The notes under the pieces are model-generated. The model saw nothing but the letters and a program-made list of their open reading frames with translations. It had not been told where the DNA came from and ran no database searches. A program made the translations under genes and the position numbers. From Pseudomonadota bacterium (GTDB taxonomy: Bacteria > Pseudomonadota > Gammaproteobacteria > Burkholderiales > SG8-39), in assembly GCA_021811085.1 (NCBI GenBank), contig JAJZPQ010000034.1:1-42611 (forward strand): 42,611 nt of DNA. The letters are read 5' to 3'. Every line of letters starts with the position of its first letter. Position 1 is the stretch's first letter. Of the stretch, positions 1 through 6,948 are shown in pieces.

Positions 1-1349
1 AGGTGGCGGCTGTAGCTGACCGCCGCGGCGAGGACTGCGATGCAGGCTGCGAGTCCGAGCGCCCAGACCGTCGCGTGTGTGCCGAACAGGCTGAACATCA
101 GCGCCACCAGCGCAGCGCCCACGGTCTGGCCGACGAGCCTTGCCGTGCCCAGCATGCCGCTCGCGCCACCGCTGCGCTCGCGCGGCGCCGAGGTCATGAT
201 GGCGCGGTTGTTGGGGGATTGGAACAGGCCGAAACCGGCGCCGCAAACCATCATGCGCCAGACGATATCGGCATCGCCCGGAGCCGTCGGCAGCAAGGCG
301 AGCAGAGCGAGGCCCGCGGCGAAAATCACCAAGCCCAGCGCGCCGAGGACGCCGGCGGAATGGCGGTCGGCGAGTCTGCCGGCGATCGGCGCCGCCACCG
401 CGGTCGCCAGCGGCCAGGGCGTCATCAACAGGCCGGTGGCGACGTCGCTGCGTCCGAGTATGTCCTGCAAATAAAACGGGATCGAGACATAGGCCAGCAT
501 TTGCGCCATGAACGAGCAGACCGAGGTCGCGATCGACAACGCGAAAATCGGAATGCGCAGCAAGTCCACCGGCAGCAGCGGCGAAGGCTGCGGCAGCTGG
601 CGCATCACCAGCGCGGCGCCGGACAGGGCGGCGCCCGCGAACGCGAGCGCGACGTAGAGCAGACGCCCGCCGTGGCTTACGCTGTCGATGGCGATGATCA
701 GCAGGCCGAAGAACAGCGCGTTCAGCAGCGCGCTGAGGAAGTCAAAGCGCCGGCCCGAGCGCGACGTGCGCGGCAAACTGCGCGCCGCAAGCAGGGTGCC
801 GATCCCAATCGGCACGTTGACCGCGAACAGCCAGGGCCAGGAGGCGAGCGACAGGATGCCGGCCGCAACGGTCGGACCGACGGCCGCCGAGAACGCCACG
901 ACCAGGGCATTGATGCCGATACCGCGGCCGAGCAGCCGCGATGGATAGATGTAGCGCACCAGCGCGCCGTTGACGCTCAGCATGCCCGCCGCGCCCACGC
1001 CCTGCAGCACCCGCGCCGCGCTCAGCGCGGCGAGCGAATGCGACAGCGTGCAGGCGAGCGAGGCCAGGGTGAACACGACCAGACCGACGCGGTAGACGCG
1101 GCGGTAGCCGACGATCTCCCCGAGCGAGGCGAGCGGCAGCATGAGGATGGTGATGACGAGCTGATAGGCGTTCACCACCCAGATGGAGTCGGCCGCGGAG
1201 GCATTCAAATCCTTGGCGATGGTAGGCAGCGCCACGTTGGCGATGGCGCTGTCGAGCACCGCCATGGTGATGCCGAGCGCGACGGTGACGATGGCCCAGT
1301 TGCGCTGCGGCGGCTGCAGGCCGTCGGCGTCCTTGCCCGCTGCGCTCAT
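1..1349 (-). CDS. DHA2-family MFS drug/solute exporter, 3' end cut by window
   Basis: Partial gene. The frame opens at an ATG at 1349 and stays open to base 1, giving about 449 residues; roughly the last few tens of a 14-helix transporter are missing. Seen in the translation: a short polar N-terminus, then TM1 with 'VALGITMAVLDSAIANVALP', followed by the MFS motif A region 'LASLGEIVGYRRVYRVG' in the first cytoplasmic loop, and a second-half loop 'GRLADRHSAGVLGALG'. Hydrophobic segments alternate throughout. This pattern fits the EmrB/QacA (DHA2) group of proton-driven inner-membrane efflux pumps; the substrate cannot be told from sequence. It starts 60 bases after the stop of the DUF1993 gene on the same strand, so the two are probably cotranscribed. 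No strong ribosome binding site is visible before the ATG, so the start is only moderately certain. No periplasmic adaptor gene is visible beside it. Confidence 0.85.
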   Translation of the reverse strand, partial: MSAAGKDADGLQPPQRNWAIVTVALGITMAVLDSAIANVALPTIAKDLNASAADSIWVVNAYQLVITILMLPLASLGEIVGYRRVYRVGLVVFTLASLACTLSHSLAALSAARVLQGVGAAGMLSVNGALVRYIYPSRLLGRGIGINALVVAFSAAVGPTVAAGILSLASWPWLFAVNVPIGIGTLLAARSLPRTSRSGRRFDFLSALLNALFFGLLIIAIDSVSHGGRLLYVALAFAGAALSGAALVMRQLPQPSPLLPVDLLRIPIFALSIATSVCSFMAQMLAYVSIPFYLQDILGRSDVATGLLMTPWPLATAVAAPIAGRLADRHSAGVLGALGLVIFAAGLALLALLPTAPGDADIVWRMMVCGAGFGLFQSPNNRAIMTSAPRERSGGASGMLGTARLVGQTVGAALVALMFSLFGTHATVWALGLAACIAVLAAAVSYSRH

Positions 1350-1409
1350 GCCGGTGCTGCTGCGCAGTGTGGGGGATGCGTCTGCATATTCCGCGCTGGC
1401 CGATGCCGG

Positions 1410-1916
1410 CTAAGGATTGCCCAGATAGTCGCGCTTTCCGAGCTCGATGCCGTTGTGGCGCAGGATGTTGTAGGTGGTGGTGACGTGAAAATAGAAATTC
1501 GGCAGCGCGTGGCCGAGCAGGAATTGCATGCCCTTATAGTGGGTTTCCTTGTCGCCGCGCTTGATCACGATGGCCTTGTCTTCGGTCCCGTCGATTTGGG
1601 CCGGTGTCATGGTCTGGATGAATGCGACGGTTTTGGCGATGCGCGCTTTCAGTTCGGCCAGCGTCTTCTCGTTGTCTTCGTAGGCGGGGATTTCGACCCC
1701 GGCTAGGCGGGCGACCACGCCCTTGGCCGTATCGCAGGCGATCTGCACCTGCTTCGTCATGGGCAGCATGTCCGGGAACAGGCGGTAGGCGGTCAGCGCG
1801 GTCGGGTCGAGCTTCTTTGCGTCGATGTGGGCCTGCGCCTTGTCGAGGATGCCCGACAGGTTGCCGAGAATATTGACGAAGCGCGGCACGCTCGCCTGAT
1901 ACATGGAAATGGTCAT
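1410..1916 (-). CDS. DUF1993 family protein (DinB-like fold)
   Basis: A 168-residue cytosolic protein without signal peptide or membrane segment. The start at 1916 is supported by an AGGAG about ten bases upstream on the minus strand. The N-terminus 'MTISMYQASVPRFVNILGNL' and the later 'MQFLLGHALPNFYFHVTTTY' match the conserved ends of DUF1993, a family of helical proteins related in fold to DinB/YfiT putative metal-dependent hydrolases; no biochemical role is established for it. Histidines in the C-terminal third (LGHALPNFYFHVTT) sit where a metal site would be expected, but I cannot show binding. It is the first gene of a probable two-gene unit with the MFS exporter and lies back to back with the adhesin-like gene at 2061. 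Confidence 0.85.
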   Translation of the reverse strand: MTISMYQASVPRFVNILGNLSGILDKAQAHIDAKKLDPTALTAYRLFPDMLPMTKQVQIACDTAKGVVARLAGVEIPAYEDNEKTLAELKARIAKTVAFIQTMTPAQIDGTEDKAIVIKRGDKETHYKGMQFLLGHALPNFYFHVTTTYNILRHNGIELGKRDYLGNP

Positions 1917-2027
1917 GGGAACTCCTGCAAATGGAAGTCGGGGCGGATTGCAGGGCGTATTCTACGCCGTGCCTTGCCGCGCAAGCTTCCGCAGCGGTTT
2001 TGCGGCTCTATAGGCGAAGCGACCCTA

Positions 2028-2033
2028 TATAAT
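2028..2033 (+). promoter_or_regulatory. candidate -10 element upstream of the adhesin-E-like gene
   Basis: A perfect TATAAT lies 28 bases before the ATG at 2061. No good -35 hexamer is found at the normal 16-18 base spacing, so this is a weak promoter call. The downstream leader is a GT-rich run (GTGTGCGTGTGTGTGG). Confidence 0.35.
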
Positions 2034-2060
2034 CGTAGTGTGCGTGTGTGTGGAGACGAT

Positions 2061-2471
2061 ATGCGTAAGGCGGTGTTTTTGCTGCTGGCGGCCGCGAGTA
2101 GCGCAGCCTTGGCGGACTGGTCGAAGTGGGAGATGGTGGACCGCACCGAGTCCTTCATCGTCTATGCCGATACGGCAACCATACGCAAATCGGGCGACAT
2201 CGCACGCATGTGGGACCTGTCCGACGCCAAGACCGGAAAGGCGTTTGCCGTGGTCAAAACATCCCGCTCGTTCAAGTCGGAACGGGAATACGACTGCGCC
2301 AAGCAGCAGCTGCGCCTGCTGTACATCTCCTGGCATTCCGGCAATATGGGAGAAGGCACGATCATCGGTAGCGACGCTAACGCGGGCAGCTGGCAGCCGG
2401 CGCTGCTGGGCACCATCGGCGAGCGCCTGTGGAAGATTGCCTGCGGCAAGGACAGCGGCAGGCGCTTTTGA
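2061..2471 (+). CDS. Exported surface-adhesin-E-like protein
   Basis: 136 residues with a clear Sec signal peptide: MRK, a hydrophobic stretch of leucine/alanine, and a likely cut after 'SSAALA' near residue 19. The mature part starts DWSKWEMVDRTESFIVYADT and has the layout of the surface-adhesin protein E family (PF16747): a tryptophan near the start, 'VYADTATIRKSGDIARMWDL', a conserved cysteine in 'REYDC', 'SWHSGNMGEG', and a C-terminal 'LWKIAC' whose cysteine probably pairs with the earlier one. In betaproteobacteria these are small periplasmic or surface beta-sandwich proteins of unclear role; the adhesin name comes from a Haemophilus protein and should not be taken as function here. A longer in-frame extension exists upstream but would destroy the signal peptide, so the start at 2061 is preferred. 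Confidence 0.8.
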   Translation: MRKAVFLLLAAASSAALADWSKWEMVDRTESFIVYADTATIRKSGDIARMWDLSDAKTGKAFAVVKTSRSFKSEREYDCAKQQLRLLYISWHSGNMGEGTIIGSDANAGSWQPALLGTIGERLWKIACGKDSGRRF

Positions 2472-2541
2472 TTTCCCCTTATTGCGCGGTTGATAGACCG
2501 CACTTAGCATGTTCGACTGCCTATCCCGAGGATGCCCAGCG

Positions 2542-3726
2542 ATGACCGACAAGAAGAAGTTACGGCCCGACACCATTACCGCGCATGCCGGGCGCGACCC
2601 GCGGCGTTTCGACGGCGCGGTGAATACGCCGGTCTATCGCGCCTCCACCGTGCTGTTTCCTGACGTCGCATCCTACGAAAGCCGCAATCCCGACGACTAC
2701 AAGGTCATGCGCTACGGCATCTACGGCACCCCCACGACGTTCGCGCTGGAGGAGGCGGTGGCGCAGCTCGAAGGCGGTCATGCCGCGGTCGCCTTGCCTT
2801 CGGGCCTGGCCGCGATCGTCGCGGCGCTGGCTGCGTTTGCGCATTCCGGGGCGCATATCCTGATCGCGGACTCGGTCTATCAGCCGACGCGCAATTTCTG
2901 CGACAAGCGCCTGCGCACCCAGGGCGTGGAAGTCGAGTACTACGACCCTGCGCTCGGTGCGGCCATCGCCGGCCTGATCCGCCCGAATACCACCGCGGTG
3001 TTCTGCGAAGCGCCGGGTTCGCTCAGCTTCGAAATGCAGGATATTCCCGCGATCGCGGCGGCGGCGCACGCGAGAGGCGTCGCGGTTCTTGCCGACACCA
3101 CCTGGGGCACGCCGTATTTTTTTCGCGCATTCGAGCACGGGGTGGACATTTCCATACACGCAGGCACCAAATATATTTCAGGGCATTCGGACGTGATGTT
3201 GGGCGTGGTCGTCACCAATGAGCGATACTGGCTCGAATTGCGCCGCGCCGTCGCCGATTACGGCTACTGCGTGAGCCCGGACGATTGCTACCTTGCGCTG
3301 CGCGGCCTGCGCACGATAGGCGTGCGCATGCGCCAGCAGCAGCAGAGTGCGCTGACGATCGCGCGCTGGCTGCAGGCGCGGCCGGAAGTGCTGCGCGTGC
3401 TCTATCCCGCGCTCGAAGGCGATCCCGGACACGCGATCTGGAAGCGCGATTTCAGCGGCGCGGCCTCGCTGTTCGGCGTGATACTCAAACCCGCGAGCGA
3501 ACGCGCAGTCGCGGCGCTAATCGATGCGCTCTCCCTGTTCGGCATCGGTTCGAGCTGGGGCGGCTTCGAGAGTCTGGCGATCCGCGCCGATCCGGGAAGA
3601 TATCGCAGCGCAACCAGCTGGAATCCGGGTGGACCGCTGCTGCGCCTGCACATCGGGCTGGAGGATCCCGCGGATCTGATGGCCGACCTGGAGCAGGGCT
3701 TCGCGCAAATGAAGTTGGCAGGCTGA
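2542..3726 (+). CDS. metC: Cystathionine beta-lyase, PLP-dependent
   Basis: 394 residues from the ATG at 2542, which has a GAGG about ten bases upstream; an in-frame ATG at 2509 would add eleven non-conserved residues. It belongs to the Cys/Met metabolism PLP enzyme family (fold type I). Visible landmarks are 'VYRASTVLFP' near residue 31, the cofactor-phosphate tyrosine region 'MRYGIYGTPTT' near 56, 'ALPSGLAAI' near 84, 'LADTTWGTPY' near 183 and the PLP-lysine motif 'SIHAGTKYISGHSD' with Lys at about 210. The sequence GTKYI-GHSDVMLG and the tryptophan-rich end (SSWGGFESLA) are typical of cystathionine beta-lyase rather than cystathionine gamma-synthase. It would cleave cystathionine to homocysteine, pyruvate and ammonia in methionine synthesis. 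It stands alone, with the cysteine-rich small gene 92 bases downstream. Confidence 0.88.
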   Translation: MTDKKKLRPDTITAHAGRDPRRFDGAVNTPVYRASTVLFPDVASYESRNPDDYKVMRYGIYGTPTTFALEEAVAQLEGGHAAVALPSGLAAIVAALAAFAHSGAHILIADSVYQPTRNFCDKRLRTQGVEVEYYDPALGAAIAGLIRPNTTAVFCEAPGSLSFEMQDIPAIAAAAHARGVAVLADTTWGTPYFFRAFEHGVDISIHAGTKYISGHSDVMLGVVVTNERYWLELRRAVADYGYCVSPDDCYLALRGLRTIGVRMRQQQQSALTIARWLQARPEVLRVLYPALEGDPGHAIWKRDFSGAASLFGVILKPASERAVAALIDALSLFGIGSSWGGFESLAIRADPGRYRSATSWNPGGPLLRLHIGLEDPADLMADLEQGFAQMKLAG

Positions 3727-3818
3727 GCAGCCTCAGGTTTGAATTGCGGATTCGATCCTGCTATGGTGAATAGGGAGAGCCCTGACCTGTATTCGCTTTT
3801 GCGTAGGAGCGTCGTCGA

Positions 3819-4061
3819 ATGGCTTATGCCATAGCCCCGGAGACCATCGCCAGGACCATCTGGTGCGAAAGGAAATTTGCCTGTCTGGAGGAAGGCGGCT
3901 GCGAGAACTGCGCCAACTGCGAAATCGTTGGCGAGAACGCGATCAACGCGCTGTATCTGCGCAATCGGAAGTCGTCCTGTCCCTATTACTTCGATTTCGG
4001 CTCCGCCTATCTGTGCACCTGTCCCACGCGTTACGCGATATACAAACAGTCGGGACGTTGA
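3819..4061 (+). CDS. Small cysteine-rich protein, unknown function
   Basis: 80 residues, preceded by AGGAG nine bases before the ATG. It has eight cysteines: Cys16, Cys22, a cluster GGCENCANCEIV (Cys28, 31, 34), Cys54 in 'SSCPYYFDFG', and a pair 'LCTC' (Cys66, 68). The spacing suggests a metal site or iron-sulfur cluster rather than disulfides, since there is no signal peptide and the protein should be cytosolic. I do not recognise a named family. The good ribosome site and the regular spacing of the cysteines support a real gene. It lies between metC and a DnaA-box cluster, so its context gives no firm hint. Confidence 0.6.
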   Translation: MAYAIAPETIARTIWCERKFACLEEGGCENCANCEIVGENAINALYLRNRKSSCPYYFDFGSAYLCTCPTRYAIYKQSGR

Positions 4062-4098
4062 CGCCAGCCTGAGTCCGCAGCGCAGATTGCGGCCATGC

Positions 4099-4133
4099 TT
4101 ATCCACAGAAATTGTGGATAATCCTGTGGACAA
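4099..4133. promoter_or_regulatory. Cluster of three DnaA boxes
   Basis: TTATCCACA at 4099-4107 (perfect consensus, plus strand), its perfect inverse TGTGGATAA at 4113-4121, and TGTGGACAA (inverse of TTGTCCACA, one change) at 4125-4133. Three boxes in 35 bases is well beyond chance. The first two form an inverted pair around GAAAT. The rest of the 4062-4303 spacer has no gene, no clear AT-rich unwinding region and no replication genes nearby, so this is more likely a DnaA-titration or regulatory site than a replication origin. Confidence 0.7.
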
Positions 4134-4303
4134 ATCCCCAAGTGCGGCCGCTTTCGCTTGGCGAATTCGCCTCAATTTCGGGTGTGCCAATTGTTTGGGC
4201 AGTCTAAAACGCCAGTGCCGCTTGAGCGGCAGCGGTTCGGCCGCCGCCGGAGCGTTTTACCTGGGCCGATTGGTTCAGGGCCGGCGTCAGGGCGTCCGCT
4301 GCC

Positions 4304-4774
4304 TTATACCGTTTCCGGCGTCTGTGCGCGGGCGTTTTGGCGCTCGCCGGGATTCCGCTGCGCGTTCTGCTGCAGGAAATCGCGGTATTTCATGTCTTCG
4401 TGCAACAGGTGGTCGACCAGCTGCTGTTTGATATATAGCCCTTTGAGCGCCCAGGTGAAGCTGACGTCGGCGCGCGCGAATTCCTTCATCACGCGCTCGA
4501 GCTGAGCGGTGAGCTGGGCGTGCTTCGCGGCATGGGCGGCCCGTTCCGGATAATTCCATCGCTGCAGGAGCTGCTGCTCATGCCAGAAATGATGCGATGC
4601 TTCCATCAGCATCAGGTCCAGCAGCCGTTCCACCACCGGCTTGGACTTGCAGCCGACTATCGCCTCGTTCAGTTCGTTGACGCGGGCGATGAATTTCCGG
4701 TGCTCCGCATCGATTTCGGGAACGCCGACGCTCAAGCTGTCGCTCCAGCTGATTTTCCATTCGAGCTGTTCCAC
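4304..4774 (-). CDS. Bacteriohemerythrin (O2-binding diiron protein)
   Basis: 156 residues from a GTG at 4774, chosen because AGGGGA sits six bases upstream and because the domain begins at once (VEQLEWKISWSDSLSVGV). A longer frame to 4861 exists but adds unrelated residues. All seven iron ligands of the hemerythrin four-helix bundle are in place: His in 'IDAEHRKF', the His and Glu of 'HFWHEQQ', the two His of 'HAAKH', and the His and Asp of 'HLLHEDMKY'. Single-domain bacteriohemerythrins bind O2 reversibly in the cytosol and are thought to deliver or sense oxygen. The alanine/proline-rich tail after residue 135 is probably disordered. An FNR-like site lies about 80 bases upstream, which would suit induction at low oxygen. 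Confidence 0.9.
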   Translation of the reverse strand: MEQLEWKISWSDSLSVGVPEIDAEHRKFIARVNELNEAIVGCKSKPVVERLLDLMLMEASHHFWHEQQLLQRWNYPERAAHAAKHAQLTAQLERVMKEFARADVSFTWALKGLYIKQQLVDHLLHEDMKYRDFLQQNAQRNPGERQNARAQTPETV

Positions 4775-4847
4775 GGTGTTTCCCCTGCAAGCTGACTGCG
4801 AACATGAGTGAGAGATGCAGATAGTGCCGGCTTTTGCGTTTGGACTT

Positions 4848-4861
4848 TTGACAAGGATCAA
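4848..4861 (-). promoter_or_regulatory. FNR/ANR-like box upstream of the hemerythrin gene
   Basis: TTGACAAGGATCAA, which is TTGAC-N4-ATCAA against the FNR consensus TTGAT-N4-ATCAA (one mismatch). Its centre is about 80 bases before the GTG of the hemerythrin gene. The -10 region expected for a class II site is weak, so the geometry is less convincing than that of the ubiU promoter at 22503-22544. Confidence 0.5.
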
Positions 4862-5002
4862 GCCTGTTTCAGAGGATGTTTGATCCAGCGCTGTCGCGGC
4901 GCATGACCTGCGGCAACTCCGGCGGCATAATGCGGGGAAACCCGCACTTGCCGGCGCGCGCCGGCGGCGGCAGCAATTACATTCAGGTGCACACGAATCC
5001 CT

Positions 5003-6007
5003 ATGCTTAACGTCGCTATCGTCGGTCTGGGCCGCTGGGGGCAGCGCCTGGTCGACTCGGCCGGCCTGCCGCCGAGCGCGAAATTGCGCTTTACCCAGGC
5101 CGTGGCGCGCACGCCGGACAAGCTGCGCGCGTACTGCGCTGTGCGCGGGCTGTGCCTAGGCGCCGATCTGGCGTCGGTGCTGGCCGACGCGGCAGTGGAC
5201 GCCGTGGTACTGGCGACCCCGCACTCCCAGCATGCAGGGCAGGTCGCCGCGGCCGCCCGGGCGGGCAAGCACGTCTTCGTGGAGAAGCCGTTCACGCTGG
5301 AGGTGGCGGACGCGCGCGCGGCCGCGCAGGCCTGCCGCGATGCGGGGGTCGTGCTCGCGCTCGGTCATAACCGGCGTTTTTTGCCTGCGTTCCGGGAAAT
5401 GCAGCGCATCGTCGCCGCGGGCGAGCTGGGCGAAATCCTGCACCTCGAAGGCAATTTCTCTGGAAACTTCGGTCTGGGCTATCGCCCGGATGCGTGGCGG
5501 GCGACGCAGGCGGAAAGCCCGGCCGGCGGCATGACGGCCATGGGCATCCATATTATCGACGCCTTCATCGCGCTCGCCGGCCCGATCGCTACGATGCGCT
5601 GCGAAAGCCAGCGCAGGGTGCTGGCGGTGGATCTGGACGATACGACCTCGGCGTTCGCGCGCTTCGCCGGGGGCGCCACCGGCTGCCTGAGCACGCTTAC
5701 CGCGACCGGGCGCAGCCTGCGCCTGCAGGTGTTCGGCACGCGCGGCTGGCTGCATCTGCTCGACCACCGCATCCTCGAAATCTGCGACATCGAAGGCAAG
5801 GTGCGGCGCATCGAATACCCGCGGCTAGACATCGAACGCGCCGAACTCGAAGCGTTTGCGGATGCGGTCGCCGGCCGTGCGGCCTATCCGGTGCCGGTGG
5901 AGGAGGCGATACACGGCGTTGCCGTGATGCAAGCCGCAATACGCTCCGCCGCCAGCGGCGGCGAGCGCGTTGCGGTGAACGGCGCCGCGCCCTCACCGCC
6001 GGGCTGA
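5003..6007 (+). CDS. Gfo/Idh/MocA-family NAD(P)-dependent oxidoreductase
   Basis: 334 residues. The N-terminal Rossmann domain starts directly with 'MLNVAIVGLGRWGQRL' (GxGxxG at 8-13), followed by 'DAVVLATPHSQHAGQVAAAA' and the family signature 'VFVEKPFTLEV' (Glu-Lys-Pro at about 94-96), which places substrate and nicotinamide. The C-terminal alpha/beta domain includes 'GGMTAMGIHIIDAFIAL' near 175-190, where family members keep catalytic residues (here His183 and Asp186). Such enzymes oxidise or reduce sugars, inositols or related polyols; biliverdin reductase is also in the family, and the substrate cannot be read from sequence. The gene is followed 101 bases later by the enoyl-CoA hydratase on the same strand, but a functional link to acyl-CoA oxidation is not evident. 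Confidence 0.82.
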   Translation: MLNVAIVGLGRWGQRLVDSAGLPPSAKLRFTQAVARTPDKLRAYCAVRGLCLGADLASVLADAAVDAVVLATPHSQHAGQVAAAARAGKHVFVEKPFTLEVADARAAAQACRDAGVVLALGHNRRFLPAFREMQRIVAAGELGEILHLEGNFSGNFGLGYRPDAWRATQAESPAGGMTAMGIHIIDAFIALAGPIATMRCESQRRVLAVDLDDTTSAFARFAGGATGCLSTLTATGRSLRLQVFGTRGWLHLLDHRILEICDIEGKVRRIEYPRLDIERAELEAFADAVAGRAAYPVPVEEAIHGVAVMQAAIRSAASGGERVAVNGAAPSPPG

Positions 6008-6108
6008 CTGAGCACATCCAAGGAATGCACCAATCTGGCACACTCCGTCCTGGTTTTCGCCAACCGCCATATGGCGCAGGGATAACACACATCGGAGGAG
6101 ATCGGTCA

Positions 6109-6918
6109 ATGCAGAATTCTAGCGGCAACGGCACCGTGCTGTGGGAACTGGATGCGCGCGGCGTCGCCAGCGTGACGCTGAATCGTCCGCAGGTGAATAA
6201 CGCGTACAACGGCGATCTCATCGCGGGCGTGCATGAAGCGATGGATGCCCTGGGTGCGGCGCGCGGCGTGCGCGCGCTCGTGCTCAGGGGCAAAGGCAGG
6301 CATTTCCAGGCCGGGGCGGACCTCGCCTGGATCAGCGCCGTGGGGAAGATGTCGCCCGAGGAAAACGAACGCGCCTCGCGCGCGACCGGCGATTTGGTGC
6401 GGCGGCTGGATACGCTGCCGCTGCCGACCGTCGCGCTGGTGCGGGGCGGCTGTTTCGGCGGCGGCACCGGCATTGTCGCCGCCTGCGATATCGTCGTCGC
6501 GAGCGAGGATGCGATGTTCGCCATCGCGGAAACGCGCTGGGGCCTGATGGCCGGCATCATCCTGCCGCAGCTGTGCCAGGCGATAGGTTTGCGCGCCGTG
6601 CGCCGCTATGCTCTGAGCGGCGAGCGTTTCGATGCGCAGGAAGCGCGGCGCATTGGGCTCGCGCATGAGGTTTGTGCCGTCGGCAAGCTGGAAGAGACCG
6701 GTGCGCGCATCGTCGACGCTGTGCTGATGAACGCGCCTGATGCGACCGCGGCGACCAAATTGCGGTCGCTCGCCGTGGCAGGTGCCGTCGTCGGCGACGC
6801 GCTGTTCGCGGACCTGGTGCGCGAGCACGCGTCCACGCGCCAGCTGCCCGAGGCCGTCGAAGGGCTGGCCTCGTTCAAGGAAAAGCGCAAGCCGAGCTGG
6901 TATCCGGCCGCGGCATGA
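6109..6918 (+). CDS. Enoyl-CoA hydratase/isomerase, LiuC-like
   Basis: 269 residues, with GGAGGAG nine bases before the ATG. This is a crotonase-fold enzyme. Oxyanion-hole segments are 'FQAGADL' (about 66-72) and 'RGGCFGGGTGIVAACD' (about 112-127). Of the two catalytic glutamates of classical hydratase, the first is Gly (GGGTG) and the second is kept as Glu141 in 'FAIAETRWGLMAG'. From family knowledge, this single-Glu arrangement together with 'RRYALSGERFDAQEA' is typical of the Pseudomonas LiuC (methylglutaconyl-CoA hydratase)-like subgroup. Branched-chain or terpenoid acyl-CoA substrates are therefore possible, but the leu/liu carboxylase genes are absent here. It is 30 bases ahead of the acyl-CoA dehydrogenase and probably cotranscribed with it. 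Confidence 0.85.
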   Translation: MQNSSGNGTVLWELDARGVASVTLNRPQVNNAYNGDLIAGVHEAMDALGAARGVRALVLRGKGRHFQAGADLAWISAVGKMSPEENERASRATGDLVRRLDTLPLPTVALVRGGCFGGGTGIVAACDIVVASEDAMFAIAETRWGLMAGIILPQLCQAIGLRAVRRYALSGERFDAQEARRIGLAHEVCAVGKLEETGARIVDAVLMNAPDATAATKLRSLAVAGAVVGDALFADLVREHASTRQLPEAVEGLASFKEKRKPSWYPAAA

Positions 6919-6948
6919 ACCCCGGTAATTTTTGACAAAGGCATAGAC

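Noticed and set aside
3-1706. Very long plus-strand open frame with Arg/Gln/Gly/Ala-rich translation
   Set aside because: It is the antisense of the MFS exporter and DUF1993 genes; the composition is typical of shadow frames in GC-rich DNA and no domain is seen.
4099-4133. Replication origin (oriC)
   Set aside because: Only three boxes, no AT-rich unwinding region and no dnaA, dnaN, gyrB, parA or gidA gene in the surroundings.
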